The position numbers and the translations under genes are program-made. Below the pieces are notes generated by a model that searched no databases, was not told the origin of the DNA, and was given only the letters and a program-made list of their open reading frames with translations. From Paenibacillus psychroresistens (GTDB lineage: Bacteria > Bacillota > Bacilli > Paenibacillales > NBRC-103111), in the NCBI RefSeq assembly GCF_009728935.1, contig NZ_CP034235.1, forward strand, positions 3,944,001-4,008,000: a DNA stretch of 64,000 nucleotides, written 5' to 3'. This document shows positions 18,046-26,124 of the stretch, one piece after another. Numbering within the stretch: the stretch's first letter is position 1; each line of letters opens with the position of its first letter.

Positions 18046-20193
18046 TCATTTTTTCTTGATTAAAATCGTTAAGCTTAATAGAGTAACAATAACTGTAGCA
18101 CCCATGTCCGAAAGTATAGCAATCCATAATGTTAAAAGTCCAGGAATTGTTAAAAGTAAGGCAATAAGCTTCAAGCCTAGCGCTAATGAGAGATTTATTT
18201 TCACAATCAGATTAACTTTCTTCGCGATTGCAATTGCTTCTGGCAGTTTGCCTAAATGATCCTGCATAAGTACGATATCTGCAGTCTCGATAGCACTATC
18301 GGTGCCTTTACCCATTGCAATACCAAGCTGTGCAGTTGCTAATGCTGGTGCATCATTGATACCATCCCCTATCATGGCAACTTTACCTTTTTGGGAAAGC
18401 ATTTTAATTTTTTCTACTTTATCTTCAGGTAACAGATTGCCGAAGTAGTCTGTGACTCCTACTAATTTGGCTACTTTCTCTGCTGTTTTCTGATGATCTC
18501 CGGTTAACATAACTGTATGACGAATTCCAGCCCGATGAATGGCCGCAATAACCTCTTTACTTTCTTCACGAATTTCATCTGATATACCAAACATACCTAA
18601 AATATGAGTTGAATTTGCAACGATCACTAAAGTCAGTCCATTTTCTTTTAATTGATCAATATCTTGTTGTACTTTTGCAGTAATCGTAATGTGATTCATG
18701 CTTTTTTCATTTCCAAGCCAGTACTTCTCACCTTGAATAGTTGCAACGATCCCTTGACCGGATATAGTTTCAACTTCTTCCGGATCTATAGTTTTTGTTC
18801 CTTGTTCTTCTATTTTTTTCATTACCGCCTTAGCAAGGGGGTGAGAGGAAGATTTTTCAATAGACGCTGCAATTGTATAAAAATTACCTTCGTCATACTC
18901 AATCACTGTTTCAACATGAGGCTCCCCTTTGGTAAGCGTACCCGTTTTATCAAAGGCGAGTGTATCAATCTTACCAAGTTGCTCTAGGAAAACACCACCC
19001 TTAATCAAGATTCCGTTGCGTGCATTCAATGTTATTCCTGCTACTATAGCTATCGGAGATGAAAGGATCAATGCACATGGGCAACCTACAATAAGAACAG
19101 CTAAGCCCTGGTATAACCACGTTTTCCAATCACCACCCAGAAATAATGGAGGAATAAGAATAACTAAAAATGCCACTGCAATAATAATAGGGGTGTAGTA
19201 TTTGGCAAACTTATTAATAAATAATTCTGTAGGTGTTTTTGTTTCTTGAGCTTCTTCTACTAAATGAAGTATTTTAGCTAAAGAAGAATCTTTGTAGGCC
19301 TTATCAATTTTAATTTTCATAACACCTTCGTTATTAATACTGCCACCAAATACTGATTCTCCAGGTGATTTTTCAATGGGTAATGACTCTCCGGTGATAG
19401 CAGCCTCATTCACTGAGCTTTTCCCTTCGACTACACTTCCATCGGAAGGGATCTTTTCCCCTGCTCGAACCATGACGACATTACCTACTTGAAGAGAGGC
19501 AATTGGAACCACGGTTTCTTTTCCATCTTGAATTAAGGTTGCTTCCTTCGGAGCAACCTGCAGGAGGACTTCCATTGAACGTCGTGCTTTCTCCATACCT
19601 AGACCCTCGAGTAGTTCATTCACTCCGAAAAGGATGGCAACTAATGTAGCCTCTTTCCACTCCCCAATACCAATGGCCCCAACGAGTGCAATGGTCATCA
19701 ACGTGTCAATATTGAATTTAAACTTCAATAAATTTTTTGCGCCTTTGAGAAAGGTTGAATAGCCGCTTATGGACATTGATATTAAATATATACTTATGGT
19801 TATGGCTTGATGAACATGGCTTTGAAGAAAAATGGCTGCAACAAACAAAACTGCAGAGATTCCTAGTAATAGCTTAATATTCGCTCCACCTTGTCCATGA
19901 ACGTGCCCATGATCATGGGTGTTGTTATCGTTACTTCCATGATTGTGACCGCTATGATCTTCATCTTGTTTATGTTCTTTGTTTAGTTGTACCTTTTCAG
20001 GTTTTACAATATAAGCCCCCTCTGAGCTTAGTATCTTACCCACTTGATCAATGGATACATTTTCATCGAGCATAAGTTTTCCACTGTTATAGCTCAACGT
20101 TGCACTTTGACCATGCTCTAATTTTTGAATTTGTTCTTCCAACTCACGCGTACAATTAGCACACGAAAGACCTTTTACACGAAGTTCCTCCAT
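18046..20193 (-). CDS. cadA: Zn/Cd/Pb-type P1B heavy-metal ATPase (CadA-like)
   Basis: A 715-residue P1B ATPase. It has an N-terminal heavy-metal domain with G-L-S-C-A-N-C (residues 7-13), a His-rich linker (about 75-105, repeated H-D-H-G-H), and the membrane C-P-C-A-L-I-L motif of Zn/Cd/Pb pumps. The phosphorylation site is D-K-T-G-T-L-T, and the ATP-binding parts S-S-S-H-P-L-A, M-L-T-G-D and M-I-G-D-G-I-N-D-A-P are present. It expels divalent soft metals. The ATG 12 codons inside the open frame has an AGGAGG ribosome-binding site at 6 nt. A textbook SigA promoter overlapped by a CzrA-type operator lies directly upstream, fitting control by the ArsR-family repressor at 25606-25974. Confidence 0.9.
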   Translation of the reverse strand: MEELRVKGLSCANCTRELEEQIQKLEHGQSATLSYNSGKLMLDENVSIDQVGKILSSEGAYIVKPEKVQLNKEHKQDEDHSGHNHGSNDNNTHDHGHVHGQGGANIKLLLGISAVLFVAAIFLQSHVHQAITISIYLISMSISGYSTFLKGAKNLLKFKFNIDTLMTIALVGAIGIGEWKEATLVAILFGVNELLEGLGMEKARRSMEVLLQVAPKEATLIQDGKETVVPIASLQVGNVVMVRAGEKIPSDGSVVEGKSSVNEAAITGESLPIEKSPGESVFGGSINNEGVMKIKIDKAYKDSSLAKILHLVEEAQETKTPTELFINKFAKYYTPIIIAVAFLVILIPPLFLGGDWKTWLYQGLAVLIVGCPCALILSSPIAIVAGITLNARNGILIKGGVFLEQLGKIDTLAFDKTGTLTKGEPHVETVIEYDEGNFYTIAASIEKSSSHPLAKAVMKKIEEQGTKTIDPEEVETISGQGIVATIQGEKYWLGNEKSMNHITITAKVQQDIDQLKENGLTLVIVANSTHILGMFGISDEIREESKEVIAAIHRAGIRHTVMLTGDHQKTAEKVAKLVGVTDYFGNLLPEDKVEKIKMLSQKGKVAMIGDGINDAPALATAQLGIAMGKGTDSAIETADIVLMQDHLGKLPEAIAIAKKVNLIVKINLSLALGLKLIALLLTIPGLLTLWIAILSDMGATVIVTLLSLTILIKKK

Positions 20194-20224
20194 TGAAATG
20201 CCTCCTATTTTTCCATCAACATAT

Positions 20225-20274
20225 AACATATGAATACATGTTCATATGTTAATTTAATAAAGGGGAATTGTCAA
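20225..20274 (-). promoter_or_regulatory. cadA promoter with CzrA/ArsR-type operator
   Basis: On the minus strand TTGACA (plus 20269-20274) and TAACAT (plus 20246-20251) are spaced by exactly 17 nt. A perfect inverted repeat AACATATGAA-N6-TTCATATGTT (20225-20250) starts at the -10 box and covers the transcription start, matching the TATGAA-N6-TTCATA operators of zinc-sensing ArsR repressors such as CzrA. The -35 box overlaps the stop codon of the upstream gene. Confidence 0.8.
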
Positions 20275-21218
20275 TCTATTTGATGCCTATTATTTAGTAA
20301 GGGCCTTTTCGGATTACCAGAGAGTCCAATGGTTAAGTATTGTTTCTCATCATTAAAAGGCCAGTTCCAAAAACGCTGTAAATATGGAGTTTCGGATAAC
20401 TTTCCCTGTAAATCCTGAAGTCCAACGATTGCTGCTTCTCTTCCGAATTGAGCAATTATTTTTAACAAATAATTAAATCGATCCTTATCCATTCGAAATT
20501 CATATAATTCTACAATAATTGCTTCCATGGAAGAGTCCAATCTTAGTACATCTGTCCATACGATGATCCTGCCAGAATCTTTAACTAAGAAAATCAGTAG
20601 ATCATTATAATCTTTAATAATTTTGTCTCTTAATTGAACAAGTCCTTTCACAATTTGATTCACTTCTTGTTCTGAATATAAGTCTGCATATTTCGCAAAT
20701 ATGGTTAAAGCATGAATATAAAAAACCTGCGTATACACTGCAGATGAAATAACAACGGAGTAACCTTTATGAAAATCTCTAAGAAGCGAACAGCTATCCA
20801 TTTCATTTCCACTTGAAATCAAAAACGCTGCTATTTCATTAGATGATACCTTCTGCACTAGCATTTGCTCAAAAAGATGATAAAAATCAATTTGATCCAA
20901 TTTCGTAAAATCAATATTTTTCATCACATGGATTTGATTCTTAATTCGCTCATTGTCTATTGCTAATACAGCTCTCTCCGTTGCATCACCATCAATATCA
21001 GCTAAAGTGATGGAACCAAATAATTGACTTAAAAACTGTAAATCCAAATCATCACAATTTCCTGCCCCTAAAACTATAGCTGTTTCAGCTTTCCCATCTT
21101 TACACAACGATTTTTCAATAAACTCGTTAATTTCTGACCGATGTCCTTCCCAAGCAATCCATCGTTCCTCATTACGATCCAGATTTAATCCTTGATAAAA
21201 TTCATTCTTAACCATCAT
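20271..21218 (-). CDS. Rossmann-fold (methyltransferase-like) protein of unknown function
   Basis: A 315-residue soluble protein. Residues about 48-75 (A-I-V-L-G-A-G-N-C-D-D-L-D-L, then I-T-L-A-D-I-D-G-D) form a glycine-rich loop and acidic strand end like motifs I and II of class I methyltransferases. The rest is mostly helical with no further motif I recognise, and the C-terminus has W-N-W-P-F and K-R-P-L-L. It lies 13 nt after the PrsW-like gene, so it belongs to the M23-PrsW operon. Binding of SAM is plausible; catalytic activity and substrate are unknown. Confidence 0.6.
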   Translation of the reverse strand: MMVKNEFYQGLNLDRNEERWIAWEGHRSEINEFIEKSLCKDGKAETAIVLGAGNCDDLDLQFLSQLFGSITLADIDGDATERAVLAIDNERIKNQIHVMKNIDFTKLDQIDFYHLFEQMLVQKVSSNEIAAFLISSGNEMDSCSLLRDFHKGYSVVISSAVYTQVFYIHALTIFAKYADLYSEQEVNQIVKGLVQLRDKIIKDYNDLLIFLVKDSGRIIVWTDVLRLDSSMEAIIVELYEFRMDKDRFNYLLKIIAQFGREAAIVGLQDLQGKLSETPYLQRFWNWPFNDEKQYLTIGLSGNPKRPLLNNRHQID

Positions 21219-21231
21219 TTCCTCCCACCAT

Positions 21232-21891
21232 TCACTTCTCTTTTAAAGCCGAATTCATTCTATTTATATTAAATATCCAAAGGAAAACCATAAATAATAA
21301 AATAAACACAGTCGCTAACCAATCCGACCAATATAAAATGCTATTAAATAATCCATGGAAAAGAATAGGTAATAACAAAGCCAATAAACCAAACCGTTTA
21401 TATCCTTTTATTTTCATTTCTCCTAAATAAAAACCCATAGTGACACCAAACAAGGCATGGGCAGAAACGGGAAGAAATGCTCTATTCCAAATAATAGAAA
21501 GGATAGATCCTTGTTCCAAAAACACATAGAATATGTTTTCAATCGTGGCGAAACCAGCAGCAGTAGCAACAGAATAAACAATTGCGTCAAAATGCTCATC
21601 GAACTCGACGTGATTAAAAATCAAGTAATACATGAGTGACCATTTTATCAACTCCTCACTGAATGCAGAAACAATAAATGAATGTAAGAATACCCCTGGG
21701 GAAAAATAGGTAAAAATGGATTGCAAAATAATCAAAGGAAATACGACAAGCCCGCCTGCAATAAACATTTTAAAAACGAGTCTTAGTGGTTCCGGTTGAT
21801 CTTTATCCTTCAAATAAAAATAAGTAAGTAGACAAATGCCTGGAGTAATAGCTCCAATCATTTTAATTGTACTATCCATCCAATTCACCAC
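21232..21891 (-). CDS. PrsW-family intramembrane metalloprotease
   Basis: A 219-residue protein with about seven membrane helices, the size of B. subtilis PrsW. The family signature is present: S-E-E-L-I-K-W (near residue 80), then E-F-D-E-H-F-D-A-I-V-Y in the next helix pair, A-G-F-A-T-I-E-N-I, and the His in V-S-A-H-A-L-F-G. PrsW proteins cut membrane-spanning regulators inside the membrane (site-1 cleavage of RsiW in B. subtilis). No anti-sigma factor is adjacent here, so the target is unknown and the gene need not be the PrsW orthologue. It is the middle gene of the M23-PrsW-Rossmann operon. Confidence 0.85.
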   Translation of the reverse strand: MVNWMDSTIKMIGAITPGICLLTYFYLKDKDQPEPLRLVFKMFIAGGLVVFPLIILQSIFTYFSPGVFLHSFIVSAFSEELIKWSLMYYLIFNHVEFDEHFDAIVYSVATAAGFATIENIFYVFLEQGSILSIIWNRAFLPVSAHALFGVTMGFYLGEMKIKGYKRFGLLALLLPILFHGLFNSILYWSDWLATVFILLFMVFLWIFNINRMNSALKEK

Positions 21892-21922
21892 ATTTATGAA
21901 AATGATATATTACTTCTTATGT

Positions 21923-23215
21923 TTAGTAATCTAAATATTTTAAGGGATTTTCTTGCTTGTCATCTTTTCGAATTTCAAAGTGTAGATGAACTCCTGTAGA
22001 ATTTCCTGTACTGCCCATTAAACCTATTTTTTCACCTTTCAGCACCTTTTGACCGTCCACAACATTTATCTTACTTAAATGTCCATATAGAGTCTGGTAT
22101 CCATTTTGATGGTCGATAATAATGCAATTTCCGTACCCGGATTTTTTCCCTGCAAATATGACTTTCCCATTATCAGCAGCTAATATATTTTTATTATCAG
22201 AAACAGTATCCGTTCCTGCATGTAATTTCCCCCAACGTTTTCCAAATTCACTTGTTAATTGAGGACCTACAACTGGCCACGCAAAACTGCCACTCCCAAT
22301 TCCAGGAATTACTTTTGTTCCTTGCTTGATTACTTTGGTGACTGGTTCTTTTAGAATAACTTGCACTAGGGTTTTTTCTTCTATAGTTTGACCATTTATC
22401 TTAGTTATCCTGTAAGTTATTTGTTTCATGCCCGTTTTCCCTTCGACAATAACTTTGGATGTTCCCTCTCTCATATTCTTATCTTCCTCATAGATAGTCT
22501 CATTCATCATTTCCATGCTTTCCATCCGATTCTCGATAGTTCTTACAGTGAGTTGCGGTTGTAACACCGTAAGATTCAATTCATCTCCAACATTTATAAA
22601 ATCATTTTCTATCCAAGGATTATTCTGATAAATAACAGCCTTGGGCACACTAAATTTCTTTGCGATACAAGAGATACAATCTCCACTTTGGACGGTATAT
22701 AATCGCATCTGAACATCACCAGTTTGTAGTTTTCGAAGTAATTCACTAGGTTCTAAAACCAATTTCGGGTTGATTTCTACTGTCGCCATATCTACTTTTT
22801 GTTCAAACTCAACAGATTCTAGAATATTTTTATCCATTTTTATATTCATCTTTCTATTAGTATCTGACAAAATGTTTACCTTACTAGCCTCTTGTGAATT
22901 TACAAGGTATGGGGCTTTTATTTGTTCCATGACTTCATTAACCGTTTCAGTATCTTTCACAATGCCTATTGTTTTACCATCAATTTTCAATTCGATACCG
23001 AGTTTTTTAATGGGGATATTGTTTTCTAAAAGCAATAATAGAGCAGCATCGTCCGCTATATCTTTGAATATGGCTTCTTTCTTCCCTAAATAAACCTCAT
23101 TAGGATCAGCCTGAATATATCGTTGATTCATACTGGACCGTACGCCAATAATGCATAAAATAATAATGAATATCCAAAAGACCCCTATTAGTCGTTTGAT
23201 TTTTGTCTTTCTCAT
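21923..23215 (-). CDS. Membrane-anchored M23 peptidase with LysM and G5 domains
   Basis: A 430-residue cell-wall enzyme. It has an N-terminal anchor helix (about residues 9-25), a domain with D-G-K-T-I-G-I-V-K-D, a LysM domain starting Y-T-V-Q-S-G-D (about 178), a G5-like domain (about 245-300), and a C-terminal M23 endopeptidase domain. The metal site residues are in H-A-G-T-D and H-L-H-F-E-I-R. Such proteins cut peptidoglycan cross-links outside the membrane, often at sporulation or germination. An AAGGAGGTAA ribosome-binding site supports the ATG. It is the first gene of an operon with PrsW-like and Rossmann genes. Upstream lie both a CzrA-like and a BlaI-like palindrome, linking it to the metal genes. 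Confidence 0.87.
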   Translation of the reverse strand: MRKTKIKRLIGVFWIFIIILCIIGVRSSMNQRYIQADPNEVYLGKKEAIFKDIADDAALLLLLENNIPIKKLGIELKIDGKTIGIVKDTETVNEVMEQIKAPYLVNSQEASKVNILSDTNRKMNIKMDKNILESVEFEQKVDMATVEINPKLVLEPSELLRKLQTGDVQMRLYTVQSGDCISCIAKKFSVPKAVIYQNNPWIENDFINVGDELNLTVLQPQLTVRTIENRMESMEMMNETIYEEDKNMREGTSKVIVEGKTGMKQITYRITKINGQTIEEKTLVQVILKEPVTKVIKQGTKVIPGIGSGSFAWPVVGPQLTSEFGKRWGKLHAGTDTVSDNKNILAADNGKVIFAGKKSGYGNCIIIDHQNGYQTLYGHLSKINVVDGQKVLKGEKIGLMGSTGNSTGVHLHFEIRKDDKQENPLKYLDY

Positions 23216-23259
23216 GCTTACCTCCTTACAAAAAAGCCGTATTTGATTAATCCTTTTCT

Positions 23260-23290
23260 AACATAACATATGAGCATCTGTTCATTCAAC
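23260..23290 (-). promoter_or_regulatory. M23 operon promoter with degenerate CzrA-type operator
   Basis: On the minus strand TTGAAT (plus 23284-23289) is followed after 17-18 nt by TTATGT/TATGTT (plus 23260-23266). Between and over them lies AACATATGAG-N6-TTCATTCAAC (plus 23265-23290), an imperfect copy of the perfect operator before cadA. It suggests that the same ArsR-family repressor also acts here. Confidence 0.5.
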
Positions 23291-23295
23291 ACATT

Positions 23296-23314
23296 AAACT
23301 ACAATTAGTAGTTT
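23296..23314. promoter_or_regulatory. BlaI/CopY-type palindrome between the M23 and ZIP genes
   Basis: Inverted repeat AAACTAC-N5-GTAGTTT. Its core differs from the copD operator ACTACA-N3-TGTAGT at one position. It lies in the divergent region between the M23 operon (minus) and the ZIP remnant (plus), next to the CzrA-like site. Confidence 0.5.
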
Positions 23315-23420
23315 ATTATGTAGGAATAGTGAAATTTCTCAAATTCATGCCTTCTCATTGCTCTTAATCATCATATTGCCGATGAAATAGACATACCTTA
23401 TCGAACAGGAGGTGAATAAT

Positions 23421-23902
23421 TTGATAGGAAATTCAAGTGCAATACATTCGGGGTTATGGGGATTTATTATTGGTGGAGGCGGAATCGGTATTGGAGGGTT
23501 AGCAGCTTATTTTTTGCTTTATTTGCATCGCGTTATCCTACCATTGCTGATTATTTCAGCTGTAGGGATGATATTTACCCTGGTACTTTTTGAGATTGTA
23601 CCCGAAAGCATTCAATTAGGCGGGATTTTTTTAACTTTTATTGGAATCACTACAGGGTATATATTGGCTAAACAAATAGATCGATTGTTTCATCGGATTA
23701 TTATTATTACGAACGACCCTCGAAAGGATATTTATATTCGTTCAGGAATAGTATTAACCTTTGCTATAGCTTTGCATAATTTCCCTTCGGGCATTGCTTT
23801 AGGTAGTAGTCTAGAAGGGATAACACTGGGAATCCCATTTGTCCTCTCTAGAATTTCACCGTGGGATTGTGTTTAGGTGGAATTTATATAATTCTTTTAT
23901 AA
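23421..23902 (+). pseudogene. Decayed ZIP-family metal transporter
   Basis: The first about 140 codons read as a ZIP transporter: several membrane helices, F-E-I-V-P-E-S-I in helix 2, and the metal-site motif A-L-H-N-F-P-S-G-I-A-L-G. Then the frame runs into S-R-I-S-P-W and stops at 23874-23876, without the second half of the usual 240-270 residues. A different frame immediately after restores F-T-V-G-L-C-L-G-G-I-Y-I-I-L-L and a stop at 23900-23902, which looks like the true ZIP C-terminus. So an internal deletion with frame change has removed the middle. The start is best placed at TTG 23421, six nt after AGGAGGTG. Confidence 0.7.
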
Positions 23903-23913
23903 TTGATTGTGTC

Positions 23914-24027
23914 TCATTGCTTGTGATTGTTATTATGATTGTTTGTTTTAGTTGCTATATGGATTCTATATGCCAGTACACCTGCAACGACGACACAAAT
24001 GGCTAAAAAAATAATAATTGATAGCAT
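23914..24027 (-). CDS. Small single-helix membrane peptide with His/Asn-rich tail
   Basis: A 37-codon gene: M-L-S followed by one hydrophobic helix (I-I-I-F-L-A-I-C-V-V-V-A-G-V-L-A-Y), then a basic stretch and the tail H-N-N-N-H-K-Q. The ATG follows AAAGGGGGAC at an acceptable distance. The two His and the Cys within the helix could bind metal, and a BlaI/CopY-type palindrome lies 110 nt upstream, so it may be a small metal-responsive membrane peptide. I do not recognise a family; a chance reading frame cannot be excluded. Confidence 0.45.
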   Translation of the reverse strand: MLSIIIFLAICVVVAGVLAYRIHIATKTNNHNNNHKQ

Positions 24028-24136
24028 GTTGTTTGTCCCCCTTTCGCAATTTGCACACACTCCTACTTAATCTTCGTAATAATTCCACCGAGATGCTGAT
24101 CATCTTTTTGAGAAAGAAACTTACATCCATTTAAAC

Positions 24137-24151
24137 ACTACAGTGTATAGT
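24137..24151. promoter_or_regulatory. BlaI/CopY-type palindrome upstream of the small membrane peptide
   Basis: ACTACA-N3-TATAGT, one mismatch from the perfect copD operator. On the minus strand it overlaps a TATACA hexamer that could serve as -10 box for the 37-codon gene at 23914-24027. Confidence 0.45.
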
Positions 24152-24237
24152 TTAATTTACTTAAAAGTAACCAATTCATGTTTAATTGTCAACTGAGGAC
24201 GCAAACAATTCATTAATTATCCACAATCGTATTCCAA

Positions 24238-24285
24238 AAAAAAGGGTAGAAAGCAAGTTAATGCTCTCTACCCTTTATTTTTCGT
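24238..24285 (-). terminator. Terminator of the ArsR-BlaI-M56 operon
   Basis: A 10-bp stem AAAGGGTAGA / TCTACCCTTT with a 16-nt loop and T-runs on both sides. It lies just past the stop codon of the M56 gene and can act in both directions. Confidence 0.8.
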
Positions 24286-24300
24286 TAATCATACTATTAA

Positions 24301-25155
24301 TCAATGTCCGAAAAAAGTAATGAACATCATACACACTAGTACAATAATAGAACCAAGCATTGATCTAAAAGTTAACGAAGGAACAATAATTACACTGTTT
24401 GGCTCAATTATTTGCAAAATGCGATAATCTATTGCAGTTCCTCCAAAGTGAACACCAACTACTTGTTGTTGCTTACCGTAGGATATCATTTTTAGCAAAG
24501 CGTTACCCAACTCTAAAGTTGATCCCATATTTGTTATGGCAAAACGATCCGCCAATAGTTCTTTCCAGATTTTATAATACTTAACTACACCTTTAATCGC
24601 TGGAATGTAACTCATACCATTCATCACTAATGTTATAAGAAATATTTTCATGGGGTCATGTTTTTCACAATGGTATTTTTCATGATAAAAAATCGCTTCT
24701 AATTCCTTACCTTGTATGACCTCAAGCAAACCTGTTGAAACAATAATTTTAGGATGGAACAAACCCATAGTTAATGCAAAAAACGAACTATCTCTAACAA
24801 CGAGAAAATTTGTGTTCCATGATTTATATTTTTTGTTTAATTTTTTTGTTAACTCATTATGTTTCTTATTATTAAATATAACATTCCATTTTTGCTGCAA
24901 ATAGGACTGTTTACAAGCTTGCCAAATCATTCGAGCTACAGTGAAACCAATAATTCCATTAAAGATCAATTCAAAAAGAGTATGATTCATAAATATATCC
25001 GTTATTAGCTTTGAAAAAAGATTGTTTAAATTAAGATATGAATCCATATCACTCCATTGATGTACCAATTGCAAACTCATTTGAAGTAAAACTAATCCTC
25101 CGATGAATGGAACCAAACCAACGATTAAGCGATGAGTTATCTCATGTTTCATCAT
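24301..25155 (-). CDS. M56-family (BlaR1/MecR1-like) membrane metallopeptidase, no sensor domain
   Basis: A 284-residue membrane protein with about four hydrophobic helices and a gluzincin site H-E-K-Y-H (near residue 154), the M56 zinc motif, followed by C-E-K-H-D-P. In BlaR1/MecR1 this part degrades or triggers removal of the BlaI repressor. Here the external penicillin-binding sensor is missing, since the protein ends after one last helix. Its start overlaps the BlaI gene stop by 4 nt, a tight repressor-protease pair. The signal is unknown; metal or envelope stress is suggested by the recurring operators near copD, M23 and ZIP genes. Confidence 0.85.
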   Translation of the reverse strand: MMKHEITHRLIVGLVPFIGGLVLLQMSLQLVHQWSDMDSYLNLNNLFSKLITDIFMNHTLFELIFNGIIGFTVARMIWQACKQSYLQQKWNVIFNNKKHNELTKKLNKKYKSWNTNFLVVRDSSFFALTMGLFHPKIIVSTGLLEVIQGKELEAIFYHEKYHCEKHDPMKIFLITLVMNGMSYIPAIKGVVKYYKIWKELLADRFAITNMGSTLELGNALLKMISYGKQQQVVGVHFGGTAIDYRILQIIEPNSVIIVPSLTFRSMLGSIIVLVCMMFITFFGH

Positions 25156-25583
25156 TCTTCCCTCTTCTTAATCTGATCCAGTTTTTCCTGCAGTCTCAGT
25201 ATCAGTCTGGGATCTACTTCTTCCAATGAATCCACTAAATGTGTCACGATAAGGTCACCAAATTCTTTAACAAGGCCATGTGTAACTACTTTAGTCTGTT
25301 CCGTTATAAATTCATCTTTAGTTTGTGCTGCACAAAAATGAGTTAGCTTTGTTCTTCCTTGGCCTTGGCTTGTTTTCTCCAGATGCCCTTTCTCCCAAAG
25401 CCGATTCATTACTGTCATAACAGCGTTAAACGAAATCGGAGTTTTTGCATCTAAATTGACGTGAACCTCTTTGATTGTTAATTGAGCCGAAGTCCAAAAT
25501 AGGTCCATAATTCGTGCCTCTAATGAGCCGAAAAAACGGTGTAAACCAAGCTCATGAACAAGGTGTTTATTTACAATCATCAT
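25152..25583 (-). CDS. BlaI/MecI/CopY-family repressor
   Basis: A 143-residue winged-helix repressor. The N-terminal domain shows L-G-S-L-E-A-R-I-M-D-L-F-W, the L-T-I-K-E-V-H helix, and S-F-N-A-V-M-T-V-M-N-R-L-W-E-K-G as recognition helix and wing, all typical of BlaI. The C-terminal helix pair mediates dimerisation. Such repressors bind TACA/TGTA palindromes. It sits between the ArsR-family gene (22 nt upstream) and the M56 protease gene (4-nt overlap). The palindromes at 17662, 23298 and 24137 are its most likely targets. Confidence 0.88.
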   Translation of the reverse strand: MMIVNKHLVHELGLHRFFGSLEARIMDLFWTSAQLTIKEVHVNLDAKTPISFNAVMTVMNRLWEKGHLEKTSQGQGRTKLTHFCAAQTKDEFITEQTKVVTHGLVKEFGDLIVTHLVDSLEEVDPRLILRLQEKLDQIKKREE

Positions 25584-25605
25584 AACTCACACTTTCCGGA
25601 TAGTT

Positions 25606-25974
25606 TTATTCATGTTTAATATGCTGTAGTGTTTGAACAAATATTTGTTCAACATGATCATCATCCAACGAATAATATACAGTTTTACCACTTTTACGCC
25701 GTTTCACAATTCTTAAATTTCTTAAATATCGCAATTGATGGGATACCGCCGATTGTGCCATTTCAAGTACTACTGATAAATCATGCACACAAAGTTCATT
25801 TTGTACCAAGGCATATATAATCTTAACTCGGGTAGGATCACCCAATGCTTTAAAAATATCGGAAAGATTAAGGGCTAAATGTTCCTCTATCCTTCTATCT
25901 GTAAGTGAAGTTGTTTCCAATAACCCTGTTCCTTCACAAGTTTCATCACATAATTCCTGTATGTCCTGTATCAC
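25606..25974 (-). CDS. ArsR/SmtB-family metal-sensing repressor (CadC/CzrA-like)
   Basis: A 122-residue winged-helix repressor, the size of CadC. An N-terminal cysteine pair (C-D-E-T-C) and a Cys at E-L-C-V-H-D in helix 3 resemble part of the CadC soft-metal site. The C-terminal helix has D-D-D-H-V-E-Q then L-Q-H-I-K-H-E, the Asp/His/His/Glu zinc site of SmtB, CzrA and CadC. The recognition helix is Q-S-A-V-S-H-Q-L-R-Y-L. The chosen GTG follows AAGGTGG at 8 nt; the longer frame has no ribosome-binding site. It should control the cadA operator at 20225-20250. It heads the operon with BlaI and M56. Confidence 0.88.
   Translation of the reverse strand: MIQDIQELCDETCEGTGLLETTSLTDRRIEEHLALNLSDIFKALGDPTRVKIIYALVQNELCVHDLSVVLEMAQSAVSHQLRYLRNLRIVKRRKSGKTVYYSLDDDHVEQIFVQTLQHIKHE
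25633..25652. promoter_or_regulatory. Perfect 20-bp palindrome inside the 3' end of the ArsR-family gene
   Basis: A perfect palindrome with half-site TTGAACAAAT lies within the codons of the C-terminal metal-site helix, 50-69 nt before the BlaI start codon. It resembles the A/T-rich TCAAATA-type operators of CadC. It could be an internal operator for the downstream pair, or a by-product of coding sequence. Confidence 0.35.
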
Positions 25975-26050
25975 TATAGCAACCACCTTAATAATCAACT
26001 TTTCTTATTTTATTTATTATAACAAAAAAACTGCTGCCGAGTCGCTCAAT

Positions 26051-26070
26051 TTGAAGATATATATTTTCAA
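26051..26070. promoter_or_regulatory. Near-perfect palindrome upstream of the ArsR-family gene
   Basis: A 20-bp near-palindrome (half-site TTGAAGATAT, one mismatched pair) about 80 nt before the ArsR start. A TATAAT hexamer (minus strand, plus 26016-26021) lies between it and the gene. It may be an autoregulatory operator. Confidence 0.35.
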
Positions 26071-26124
26071 GCTATTATATGTACCATCGACCTCTTTACT
26101 AGCAAGCCGATGGTATTCATGTGA

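Noticed and set aside
24301..25583. Beta-lactam resistance regulator pair (BlaR1-BlaI)
   Set aside because: The M56 protein lacks the penicillin-binding sensor and no beta-lactamase gene is nearby.
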